44,084 nucleotides of DNA. Origin: Lentisphaeria bacterium (GTDB lineage: Bacteria > Verrucomicrobiota > Lentisphaeria > Victivallales > Victivallaceae). Below the pieces are notes generated by a model. It did no database searches. It saw nothing but the letters and a program-made list of their open reading frames with translations, and was not told the DNA's origin. Location: positions 1-44,084 of the forward strand of contig JAFTRX010000006.1 of NCBI GenBank assembly GCA_017462015.1. The letters are read 5' to 3'. Positions 23,785 through 31,330 of the stretch are shown piece after piece (position 1 is the stretch's first letter; every line of letters begins with the position of its first letter). Both the position numbers and the translations under genes were made by a program.

Positions 23785-25505
23785 TCTCCCCTGACATCAA
23801 ACAAATCAAAATCGGTCTCGTCAGCTGCGGTATCGCTGCCGGCGGTGAAGCGGTTTATGAAAAACTGGTCGCTGCTGCCGGAAATATTCCGGTCATAAAA
23901 GTCGGCTGTCTCGGACATTGTTACGCCGAGCCGCTGGTGGAAGCGGTTCTCAACGATGGAAGTTCCATCTTTTACGGCAACGTTCCCGGAAAAGATGATG
24001 CGATTGAAAACATCCTCGCCCTCGGTGAAGCCGGACGTTTTTCTGTTCCGGAAAAACGCCGGGAAAAAGAGTGCGTCAAAGTTCTCGCTTTTGCCGGACG
24101 CATCGACCCCACGAGTTTTGATGACTATGTTTCTGGCGGCGGCTATGACGGCTTGAAAAAAGCTCTTGCCATGCCCCCTGAAGCGGTTATCGAAGAGGTG
24201 AAACTTTCCGGTCTGCGCGGTCGTGGAGGCGGCGGATTTTCCACCGGTATGAAGTGGAGCTTCCTTGCGGCGAAGGATTCAACTGAAAAGGTCATCGTCT
24301 GCAACGCGGACGAAGGTGACCCCGGAGCTTTTATGGACCGTTCACTGATGGAAAGTGTTCCCCATCAGGTGTTGGAAGGTATGCTTATCGCCGCGTACGC
24401 CACCCGTGCCGCCAAGCTCATCATCTACTGCCGTGCAGAATATCCCATGGCGATCGCCAACTTGAACATTGCCATCGATCAGATCAAAGCGAACAAACTC
24501 AACATCATTGACGGCAGAGAGATCGACATCTACATCAAAGAGGGTGCCGGAGCCTTTGTCTGCGGTGAGGAAACTGCGCTTATCGCTTCTCTGGAAGGTC
24601 AGCGCGGTATGCCCCGTTTCCGTCCGCCGTTCCCGACGGACAGCGGTTACATGGGCAAGCCGACGATGATCAACAACGTGGAAACCTTCGGCAACATTCC
24701 GCTTATCCTCCGTGAAGGCGGAGCTGAATTTGCCAAAGTCGGAACCGAAGGCGGCCGCGGAACCAAGATTTTTGCTCTCGCCGGTGACCTGGAATATCCC
24801 GGACTGGTAGAAGTTCCCATGGGAACGACCATCTCCGAAATCGTCTTTGATATCGGCGGCGCTGATCCGGAAAAGGTGAAAGCTGTCCAGACCGGCGGAC
24901 CTTCCGGCGGTTGTATTCCCAAAGCGATGTTTGATACTCCGGTGGACTATGATTCTCTGCGCTCTCTGGGCGCGATCATGGGTTCCGGCGGTATGATCGT
25001 TATCGGCAACGACCGCTGTATGGTGGAAACGGCCCGTTACTTCCTGGATTTCACCCACCGCGAAAGCTGCGGCAAATGTACCTTCTGCCGCGTCGGAACG
25101 ACCCGTATGTTTGAAATTCTGGAACGTATCGTTGCCGGAAAAGGTAAAGTCGAAGATCTGGACACTCTGGAAGAACTGGGCAACAAGATCAAAGCCGGTT
25201 CGCTCTGCGGTCTCGGTCAGACTGCGCCCAATCCGGTGCTTGCCACGTTGAGATATTACCGTGACGAATACCTTGAACATGTAAACGACAAGAGCTGCCG
25301 CGCGGCGCAGTGCAGTGCGCTGGTGGATATCGTTCTCGATCAGAGCAAGTGCGTCAAGTGCAAACTTTGTATCAATAGTTGTCCGGTGGAGGCGGTGTCC
25401 GCTGATTTTGTCATCGATCCGGATAAATGTACCCGCTGCAACAGTTGTGTGGACATCTGTCCCAAGCATGCCATTGCCCGTATTCCGAAAGGAGAAAACA
25501 AATAA
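23781..25505 (+). CDS. NuoF/HydB-like NADH-binding FMN/Fe-S subunit
   Basis: A 574-residue protein with three parts. Residues 1-100 are a thioredoxin-like 2Fe-2S domain in which only three cysteines remain (SCG at 16, then GCLGHC), where four are usual. Next is the NuoF core with the NADH/FMN motif GLRGRGGGGF (about 140-150), GAFVCGEETAL, and the 4Fe-4S ligands ESCGKCTFC plus SLCGLGQ. Last is a C-terminal double 4Fe-4S ferredoxin (CVKCKLCINSCP, CTRCNSCVDICP). This is the architecture of HydB/HndC rather than complex I. It would exchange electrons with NADH. Its stop overlaps the next ATG (TAATG). Confidence 0.94.
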   Translation: MISPDIKQIKIGLVSCGIAAGGEAVYEKLVAAAGNIPVIKVGCLGHCYAEPLVEAVLNDGSSIFYGNVPGKDDAIENILALGEAGRFSVPEKRREKECVKVLAFAGRIDPTSFDDYVSGGGYDGLKKALAMPPEAVIEEVKLSGLRGRGGGGFSTGMKWSFLAAKDSTEKVIVCNADEGDPGAFMDRSLMESVPHQVLEGMLIAAYATRAAKLIIYCRAEYPMAIANLNIAIDQIKANKLNIIDGREIDIYIKEGAGAFVCGEETALIASLEGQRGMPRFRPPFPTDSGYMGKPTMINNVETFGNIPLILREGGAEFAKVGTEGGRGTKIFALAGDLEYPGLVEVPMGTTISEIVFDIGGADPEKVKAVQTGGPSGGCIPKAMFDTPVDYDSLRSLGAIMGSGGMIVIGNDRCMVETARYFLDFTHRESCGKCTFCRVGTTRMFEILERIVAGKGKVEDLDTLEELGNKIKAGSLCGLGQTAPNPVLATLRYYRDEYLEHVNDKSCRAAQCSALVDIVLDQSKCVKCKLCINSCPVEAVSADFVIDPDKCTRCNSCVDICPKHAIARIPKGENK

Positions 25506-27535
25506 TGAGTATCGAATTTTTTCTCGACGGCAAGGCGGTAAGTGCCGAGCCGGGTCAGACTATAATGGATGCCGCCAAAGCCAACGGGATCGTTATTCCC
25601 GGCTTGTGCGGTGATCCCCGTATCTCCAAGACCACCAGCTGTTTTGTCTGTGTGGTGAAAGATAAGAAAACCGGTAAGTTCCTGCCCTCATGTTCTGCGC
25701 GTCCCGCGCCCGGTCAGGAGATCGAAGTCACCACTCCGGAAGTTCTGGAAATGCGCCGTACCGCGCTGGAACTGCTTTTGAGTGAACACACCGGCGATTG
25801 TGAAGCTCCGTGTACCATCGCCTGTCCCGCCCATGCGCAGGTCGAAGAGTATGTCCGGCTGATCGCCAACGGCGAATTTGAAAAAGGTCTTGCCGTTATC
25901 AAAGAACGCATCCCCATGCCGATGAGTGTCGGTCGGGTCTGCCCCCGCTTCTGCGAAAAGCAGTGCCGCCGCAACATTGATGGCAAACCGGTGGCGATCA
26001 ATGAGTTCAAACGTCTTGCCGCTGATCTTTGCTTTGACAGTTTCATGGAAGATATCCCTGCTGATTGCGGTAAAAAAGTTGCCGTTGTCGGCGGTGGTCC
26101 TGCCGGTTTGGCAACGGCGTATTATCTGCGTTTGCAGGGCGTTGCCGTGACGGTGTTTGATGCGCAGGATGATTTTGGCGGTATGACCCGCTACGGCATC
26201 CCGGAATACCGGTTGCCCAAAGCGATACTTTCCCGGGAAGTGGCGCACTTTGCCAAGATGGGTATTGAACTTGTTCCCGGAAAGAAGCTGGGTGAAAATC
26301 TGAATTTGGCTGAACTTAAAGCTGCTTATGATGCCGTGGTCATCGCTATCGGATGCTGGAAGGCTTCCGGTTTGCGTTGTGAAGGTGAAGAGCTGGCGAC
26401 GCCGGGTATCGAATTTCTGTACAATGTCGCAGTCAACAACAACACCGGCAAAAATCCCGGACGTACCCTTGTCATCGGCGGCGGCAACACTGCGATGGAC
26501 TGCGTGCGTACCAGTGTCCGTCTGGGCAGCGCGGATGTGACTTGCATCTACCGCCGTACTGAAGCAGAGATGCCGGCTGAAAAAATCGAAATCGCTGAAG
26601 CGAAAGAAGAAGGTGTCAAATTCCAGTTCCTCACCGCTCCTGTGAAGTTGGAAAAACGCGGTGAAAAGCTGATTCTCACCTGCTTGAAGATGGAACTGGG
26701 TGAACCCGATGCTTCCGGCCGCCGTAAACCGGTCGCTGTTCCCGGCAGTGAATTTGAGATCGAAGCCGATACCGTTATCAGTGCCATCGGTCAGGGAACC
26801 GATGCTCCGGCAGGAGTTCCGGTCGACCGTTACGGCAATCTGGCAGTCAAAGCTGAAACTACCACCCGGGTCGAAGATAAAATCTATGCCGCAGGTGACT
26901 GCGCTTACGGAGCCAAAACCGTGGTTGAAGCGCTGGCATCCGGCCGTCTGGCGGCATTGGAGATCGCAGAAGATATCCTCAATAAGCCCATGCCGGCAGA
27001 GAACAGCATCTTCATCTCCCGCGGAAGCTGGCAGGAGATGAGTCAGGACGAGGTTGTCGTTTTGCGGAATGACCTCTCCAGTGATCCGCGCGTTGAATTG
27101 AAGTTCATTCCGGTCGAAGAGCGCAAGAGCACCTTCAAAGAGGTGTGCGCCACCATCACCCCGGAAGAGGCCGCCGCTGAAGGCAAGCGCTGTATCGAGT
27201 GCAGTTGTTCCGACAAGAGCGAGTGCAAATTGCGCAAGTTTGCCGATGAAGCCGGATGCCGCAAGAATGCCTATGCCGGAGAACGGCAGTTGGCAAGTTA
27301 CGATCTGCGCCATCCCGACATCGTTCAGGATCGCGGCAAATGTATCAAGTGTACCGTGTGTGTGAAGGTGTGCAAAGAGGTGGTCAACCACTCTCTGCTC
27401 TCCTTGCAGAAGCGGGGATTCCAGGCGAATATCGGAACTGCATTCAATCAGGGATTGCCGCTGTCGTGCAAAGATTGCGGAGCGTGTATTGAAAGCTGTC
27501 CCACCGGCGCTCTGGATTGGCGCAAAAAGAGATAA
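25505..27535 (+). CDS. NuoG-N/GltD-type flavoprotein with ferredoxin tail (Stn-like third subunit)
   Basis: A 676-residue fusion. Residues 1-75: NuoG-like 2Fe-2S ferredoxin with four cysteines (CGDP, CFVC, SCSAR). Residues about 95-180: Fer4-type domain of glutamate synthase beta chain/NfnB (CEAPCTIACP, CPRFCEKQC). Then the FAD site VAVVGGGPAGLA and the NAD(P) site VIGGGNTAMD followed by YRR, whose arginines suit NADPH. C-terminal: a CIECSC segment and two 4Fe-4S motifs (CIKCTVCVKVC, CKDCGACIESCP). This layout beside NuoE- and NuoF-like subunits fits the Stn-type (Sporomusa-type Nfn) NADH/NADPH/ferredoxin transhydrogenases. There is no hydrogenase H-cluster domain. ATG 25505 has AAGGAG before it; a longer frame starting at 25427 is an overlap artefact. 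Confidence 0.88.
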   Translation: MSIEFFLDGKAVSAEPGQTIMDAAKANGIVIPGLCGDPRISKTTSCFVCVVKDKKTGKFLPSCSARPAPGQEIEVTTPEVLEMRRTALELLLSEHTGDCEAPCTIACPAHAQVEEYVRLIANGEFEKGLAVIKERIPMPMSVGRVCPRFCEKQCRRNIDGKPVAINEFKRLAADLCFDSFMEDIPADCGKKVAVVGGGPAGLATAYYLRLQGVAVTVFDAQDDFGGMTRYGIPEYRLPKAILSREVAHFAKMGIELVPGKKLGENLNLAELKAAYDAVVIAIGCWKASGLRCEGEELATPGIEFLYNVAVNNNTGKNPGRTLVIGGGNTAMDCVRTSVRLGSADVTCIYRRTEAEMPAEKIEIAEAKEEGVKFQFLTAPVKLEKRGEKLILTCLKMELGEPDASGRRKPVAVPGSEFEIEADTVISAIGQGTDAPAGVPVDRYGNLAVKAETTTRVEDKIYAAGDCAYGAKTVVEALASGRLAALEIAEDILNKPMPAENSIFISRGSWQEMSQDEVVVLRNDLSSDPRVELKFIPVEERKSTFKEVCATITPEEAAAEGKRCIECSCSDKSECKLRKFADEAGCRKNAYAGERQLASYDLRHPDIVQDRGKCIKCTVCVKVCKEVVNHSLLSLQKRGFQANIGTAFNQGLPLSCKDCGACIESCPTGALDWRKKR

Positions 27536-27541
27536 TTTTCC

Positions 27542-28804
27542 ATGGCATCCACCAAACGTGCCCGGATCGTCACTTTGGGCTGTCGGCTGAATCATGCCGA
27601 CAGCGCACTGCTTACTGCCCGGTTGGAAAAAGCCGGGTATGAGTTGTGTGACGATCCCGGTGTGCCGGTGGAGCTGCTGTTGGTGAATACCTGCGCGGTT
27701 ACGGCGGAAGCTGAAGCCAAGAGCCGCCGTCAGATTTTGCGTTTGCGGCGGGAAAATCCGGGAGCGATGATCGTTGCCGCCGGATGTGCGGTGGAGGTGA
27801 ATCCCGAGGCGCTGCTGCGTGCCGGAGCGGATCAGGTGTTGACCAATCCGGACAAAAAGCACGATTTCTCCTCTGCACCGGGATTGAAGAGCCGGGAGAT
27901 CGGGGACGGAAATTTTGCGGAGCGTACATTCTCCAGTTTTCCGTTCCGGTCGCGGGCATTCATCAAGGTGCAGGAGGGGTGTGATAATTTCTGCACCTAT
28001 TGCATCGTGCCGGTGGTACGCGGCGCATCGCGGTCGAGAGATTTCGCCGAAGCGGTCGCGGACTGCCGGAAAAATGTGGAAGAGGGATTCCCGGAAATCG
28101 TACTGACCGGGGTCAACACCTGCAACTATCTGGATCAGGGCAGGGATTTTTCCGATTTGATAAAAGCGGTTGCCGCACTGCCCGGAGAGTTCCGGATACG
28201 GTTGAGTTCCACAGAGCCGCATCCGGGAGATATGCGACTGCCGCAGTTGATGGCAGAAGAGAAAAAGTTGTGCCGGTTTCTGCACTTGTCCATTCAGCAT
28301 GGCAGTGACCGGATATTGCAGAAGATGAACCGCCATTACACGGCAGGTGAGTTTGCGGATTTTGTTTTTCAGGCGCGGAAACTGGTTCCCGGTATCCACA
28401 TCGGTACTGATTTTATCGTTGGTTTTCCCGGGGAGAGCGAAAAGGATTTTCTCGAGGCGATGGAGCTGTTGAAGAAGATCAGTTTTGCCAATATCCACGG
28501 TTTTCCCTATTCGCCGCGTCCCGGGACACCGGCGGCGGCGATGCCGGATCGGGTGCATCCGGATGCAGTGAAAGAGCGGATGCAGGAGTTGCGGCGGATC
28601 ACCGCTGAGTCGGCGCAGAAATTTGCCGCATCCCAGTGCGGAAAAGTGTTGCCGGTGATATTTGAGCGCGCCAGCGGAGGCAGACTTTACGGCTGGAGCG
28701 ACAATTATCTGGAAATATCTGTTCCGGAAGGAAGCGCAGAGTGCGGAAAAATAGTTGATGTCCTTGCGGAAAAGGAAAATATCCGGCAATATGAGTTGCT
28801 GTGA
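27542..28804 (+). CDS. mtaB: tRNA t6A37 methylthiotransferase MtaB
   Basis: A 420-residue radical SAM enzyme: N-terminal UPF0004 domain with TLGCRLNHAD, NTCAVT and GCAVE cysteines; radical SAM core with CDNFCTYC (C147, C151, C154); and a C-terminal TRAM-like end. The TLGCRLN start and QEGCDNFCTYCIVP are closer to MtaB than to MiaB or RimO. It adds a methylthio group to t6A at position 37 of tRNAs reading ANN codons. It follows the flavoprotein gene by 6 bases and so shares its transcript; supply of Fe-S and reducing power may be the only link. Confidence 0.9.
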   Translation: MASTKRARIVTLGCRLNHADSALLTARLEKAGYELCDDPGVPVELLLVNTCAVTAEAEAKSRRQILRLRRENPGAMIVAAGCAVEVNPEALLRAGADQVLTNPDKKHDFSSAPGLKSREIGDGNFAERTFSSFPFRSRAFIKVQEGCDNFCTYCIVPVVRGASRSRDFAEAVADCRKNVEEGFPEIVLTGVNTCNYLDQGRDFSDLIKAVAALPGEFRIRLSSTEPHPGDMRLPQLMAEEKKLCRFLHLSIQHGSDRILQKMNRHYTAGEFADFVFQARKLVPGIHIGTDFIVGFPGESEKDFLEAMELLKKISFANIHGFPYSPRPGTPAAAMPDRVHPDAVKERMQELRRITAESAQKFAASQCGKVLPVIFERASGGRLYGWSDNYLEISVPEGSAECGKIVDVLAEKENIRQYELL

Positions 28805-28868
28805 GCTTGAAAAAAAAGGTTTTCAGCAGTAAGTTAAGAATAATGTATAATCCCGGAGATGGAATCAA

Positions 28869-29609
28869 GTGAAGAAGGTGTTTTTTTACAATATGGTATG
28901 CTTTGCGATCGCCGCCGCGCTTTGCGGCTGCAGTGAGCCGCATCGTACACCGCCATTGGAACAAATGGAGTTGACGGCGAGATTTTTCCGGAATGTTCAG
29001 GCAAACCGTTCTGAACAGGCGATCCGTCAGGGGAAAAAATTGCAGATGCTGATGCCGGATTCAAGTTATATCAGTTCACTTGTAGCACTGCAGGAGGCGA
29101 ATGACACCATCGCGCTGGTGCAGGAGAAGATTGAACGCGGACAGATCAATGATGCTCTTGCATTGATCCGGGAAGGCAGAAGAAAATATTCCGGCAACCG
29201 GACGTTCAGTCAGGGATATCCCAAGGTATTCCAGTTGCGCAATGCGGAAAAGTTGTTCCGGGCACTGCCGCGGGCGAAGAACTCTTCCAGTATGCGCGGA
29301 GCGCGGATAGCTCTGCGCAGCGGATTGTCTTTGAACCTCACACCGGAATTGGAAAAATACCTCTCTGATTATGAGCTTCGCGGTGCGGCGCTTGCCGCCC
29401 GGGAGAAGGCGAGGGTCATGGCGGCGGAACGTGCCGCCCGGGAAGCGGCGTTGAAAGCTAAAGTCGATGAGAAAAAACGCCAAGCCAATGAAGCCAGATT
29501 TGTCCGGGAAACTGCCGAAAAAACGGCTGAAGGCGAGCGTTTGCGCCGGGAAAACCGTTTTCCGGAACAGCAGAAAGCTCCTGCACCGTCTCCGAAGTCG
29601 AAAAACTGA
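28869..29609 (+). CDS. Lipoprotein with a charged coiled-coil C-terminus, unknown function
   Basis: A 246-residue protein. A lipoprotein signal with LCGC (C21) opens it. Residues about 30-150 are helical and may contain TPR-like pairs (SSLVALQEAN, INDALALIREGRRKY). Residues about 175-230 are a highly charged Ala/Arg/Glu/Lys helix, and it ends basic. The start is GTG at 28869 with GGAG about 10 bases upstream; an ATG at 28859 is out of frame. No family is recognised. It is separated from mtaB by 64 bases containing TATAAT. Confidence 0.65.
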   Translation: MKKVFFYNMVCFAIAAALCGCSEPHRTPPLEQMELTARFFRNVQANRSEQAIRQGKKLQMLMPDSSYISSLVALQEANDTIALVQEKIERGQINDALALIREGRRKYSGNRTFSQGYPKVFQLRNAEKLFRALPRAKNSSSMRGARIALRSGLSLNLTPELEKYLSDYELRGAALAAREKARVMAAERAAREAALKAKVDEKKRQANEARFVRETAEKTAEGERLRRENRFPEQQKAPAPSPKSKN

Positions 29610-29739
29610 AAATTGCCGTTCATACCGGGATTTTCCGAAAGAGGCATTGCAATATTGCCGGTAAGAAGCTATTTTATATGTTGAAGCATATTCATCAAAC
29701 AATATATATTGAAACAACACCTTTTCTGGAGGAATGAAA

Positions 29740-30396
29740 ATGAGCAACGCTTACACCGTGAAACGCGCCGCTGAAACCATCGCCCTTGATGCGGGCTGGG
29801 ATTCCGCATTGTGGCAGAGCGCCAATGAACTTAAAGTCGATTACCGCTTTGACCGCGGCGGCACTTACACTCCCGATGTCCGTATCCGTATGCTGTATGA
29901 TGACCAGCGCATCTGCGGTATGTTTCAGGTGAAAGATCAGTATGTCGTTTCCCGCGCCCGCCACAATCAGGAGCAGGTGTGCAATGACAGCTGTGTGGAA
30001 TTTTTTGTCAAGCCGGTCAACGCGGAACGTTATTTCAACTTTGAAATCAACTGCGGCGGAACCATTCTGCTTTACCACATCAAAGACCTCTTTGCCAAAG
30101 ATTATGTCCATGTGCCGGAAGCTGATCTGGCGACTATCGAGCGTTACCACACACTGCCCAAGTTCATTGATGATGAAATCACTGAACCGGTGACCTGGTA
30201 TCTCGGATTCGGTATTCCGATAGCGTTCTTTGAAAAGTATTCCAAAATCTCTCCGGAACTCTCCGGACAGGTGTGGACTGCCAACTTCACCAAGTGTGCG
30301 GACAAGTGTTCCCAGCCGGCATGGCTCTCCTGGCAGCAGTTTGAAGTATGCTCCTTCCACCAGCCGGACAAATTCGGTGAACTGGTCTTTGAATAA
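29740..30396 (+). CDS. CBM9-like domain protein, cytoplasmic
   Basis: A 218-residue protein without a signal peptide. The pattern of an N-terminal Trp-x-x-A-LWQ segment, VRIRMLYDDQRICGMFQVKD, then CVEFFVKP and FNFEINCGGTILLY fits the family 9 carbohydrate-binding-like domain found alone in many Lentisphaerota and Planctomycetes proteins. Binding partner unknown. ATG 29740 is preferred over 29734 because GGAGG lies at a proper 7 bases. It begins a run of closely spaced plus-strand genes; its promoter is probably in the 124-base gap upstream. Confidence 0.72.
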   Translation: MSNAYTVKRAAETIALDAGWDSALWQSANELKVDYRFDRGGTYTPDVRIRMLYDDQRICGMFQVKDQYVVSRARHNQEQVCNDSCVEFFVKPVNAERYFNFEINCGGTILLYHIKDLFAKDYVHVPEADLATIERYHTLPKFIDDEITEPVTWYLGFGIPIAFFEKYSKISPELSGQVWTANFTKCADKCSQPAWLSWQQFEVCSFHQPDKFGELVFE

Positions 30397-30416
30397 GTTT
30401 TTCCGGGGAGAGTGAA

Positions 30417-30713
30417 ATGATAAACGAAGTCATCACTTTGTTGTGTCCGATCAACGCGGTTCCCGGCCGCGGCGCGGAGATGAAAGCTGCTTTGCAGCAG
30501 CTTGCCGCCGCCACGGTGCAGGAACCGGGCAACATCTGTTACCGTCTGCACACGACTGACGATCCTGACCAGTTCATCATCTATGAGCAGTGGAAAAATC
30601 AGGCGGCGCTGGATGCACACATGGCAACGGAACATTTGCAGCAGTTTCTTGCTGACGAAGAAAAACTGCTGGCGGCACAGCCCGCCGGACGTTTTCTCAA
30701 AGAGTTTGCCTGA
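30417..30713 (+). CDS. ABM-domain (antibiotic biosynthesis monooxygenase-like) small protein
   Basis: A 98-residue protein of the dimeric ferredoxin-like alpha/beta fold. The pattern PGRGAEMKAALQQLAAATVQEPGN with CYRLHTTDDP, IYEQWKNQAALDAHMATEHLQQF is typical of the YgiN/ABM family. Members include quinol monooxygenases and heme-degrading enzymes, but many have no known activity. GGGGAG precedes the ATG; 20 bases after the CBM9-like gene and 9 bases before the Nudix gene. Confidence 0.85.
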   Translation: MINEVITLLCPINAVPGRGAEMKAALQQLAAATVQEPGNICYRLHTTDDPDQFIIYEQWKNQAALDAHMATEHLQQFLADEEKLLAAQPAGRFLKEFA

Positions 30714-30722
30714 GGTCGCAGT

Positions 30723-31304
30723 ATGAGTATCATCCGGAATGAAACGGATATGCATTGCGGAAAATTTATCGCATTGCGGAAGCTGGAATATGTTGACCGG
30801 CGCGGCATTGTCCGCAGTTGGGAGAGTGCTGACCGGGTCAATGGTTCTCCGCGCGGCGGGCGCCAGCCGTCGGCGGTGCTGATAATTGCCCGCATCGTTC
30901 CGGATGATGAAATTGTTCTGGTGAAACAGTTCAGGCCTCCTGCCGGAAAGTATATGATCGAATTTCCCGCCGGTCTGGTCGATCCGGGCGAAGACATTGA
31001 AACTACGGCGCACCGGGAACTTTATGAAGAGACCGGTTATCAGGGAAAATTTCTCTTTTCCACCGCCCCCGGATACAGTTCGCCCGGACTTACCGGCGAA
31101 GCGGTGGCACTTGGTGTGATGGAGATCGACGGCGGGAAATATCCAGTCGCTCCGGAAAATCATCAGGAAGAGTGTGAAGATATTGAAGTTTTCCGGGTCG
31201 CTGTCGGAAAGCTGGCAGAGTTTATTGCCGAACAGGAAGCCGCCGGTTGCGGCGTGGACAGTAAACTGCACACCTATCTGGCGATGAAACAGCTTGGATT
31301 CTGA
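30723..31304 (+). CDS. Nudix hydrolase, ADP-ribose pyrophosphatase-like
   Basis: A 193-residue protein with a full Nudix box at 84-106 (G-x5-E-x7-R-E-L-x-E-E-x-G-Y; metal-binding glutamates E99, E102, E103). VKQFRPPAGKYMIEFPAGLVDPGE upstream of the box is characteristic of ADP-ribose pyrophosphatases (NudF-like). It likely hydrolyses ADP-ribose or related nucleoside diphosphates. Located in the same run as the ABM gene and uvrA. Confidence 0.9.
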   Translation: MSIIRNETDMHCGKFIALRKLEYVDRRGIVRSWESADRVNGSPRGGRQPSAVLIIARIVPDDEIVLVKQFRPPAGKYMIEFPAGLVDPGEDIETTAHRELYEETGYQGKFLFSTAPGYSSPGLTGEAVALGVMEIDGGKYPVAPENHQEECEDIEVFRVAVGKLAEFIAEQEAAGCGVDSKLHTYLAMKQLGF

Positions 31305-31330
31305 CATTTCACCCGGAGGAGAGAGCTGCC

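Noticed and set aside
23332-27535. Electron-bifurcating [FeFe] hydrogenase (HydABC)
   Set aside because: The NuoE- and NuoF-like subunits fit, but the third subunit has a GltD/NfnB core and no H-cluster cysteine motifs.
25688-28789. Very long open frame (over 1,000 codons) on the minus strand opposite the flavoprotein and mtaB genes
   Set aside because: It is antisense to two clearly recognisable genes, its translation has low-complexity His/Arg/Thr-rich content without motifs, and similar antisense frames occur opposite leuS, the coiled-coil gene and vor. It reflects codon bias that removes stops from the opposite strand.
28859-28868. ATG start for the lipoprotein at 28869
   Set aside because: The ATG at 28859 is in a different frame; the in-frame start giving a lipoprotein signal is GTG 28869.
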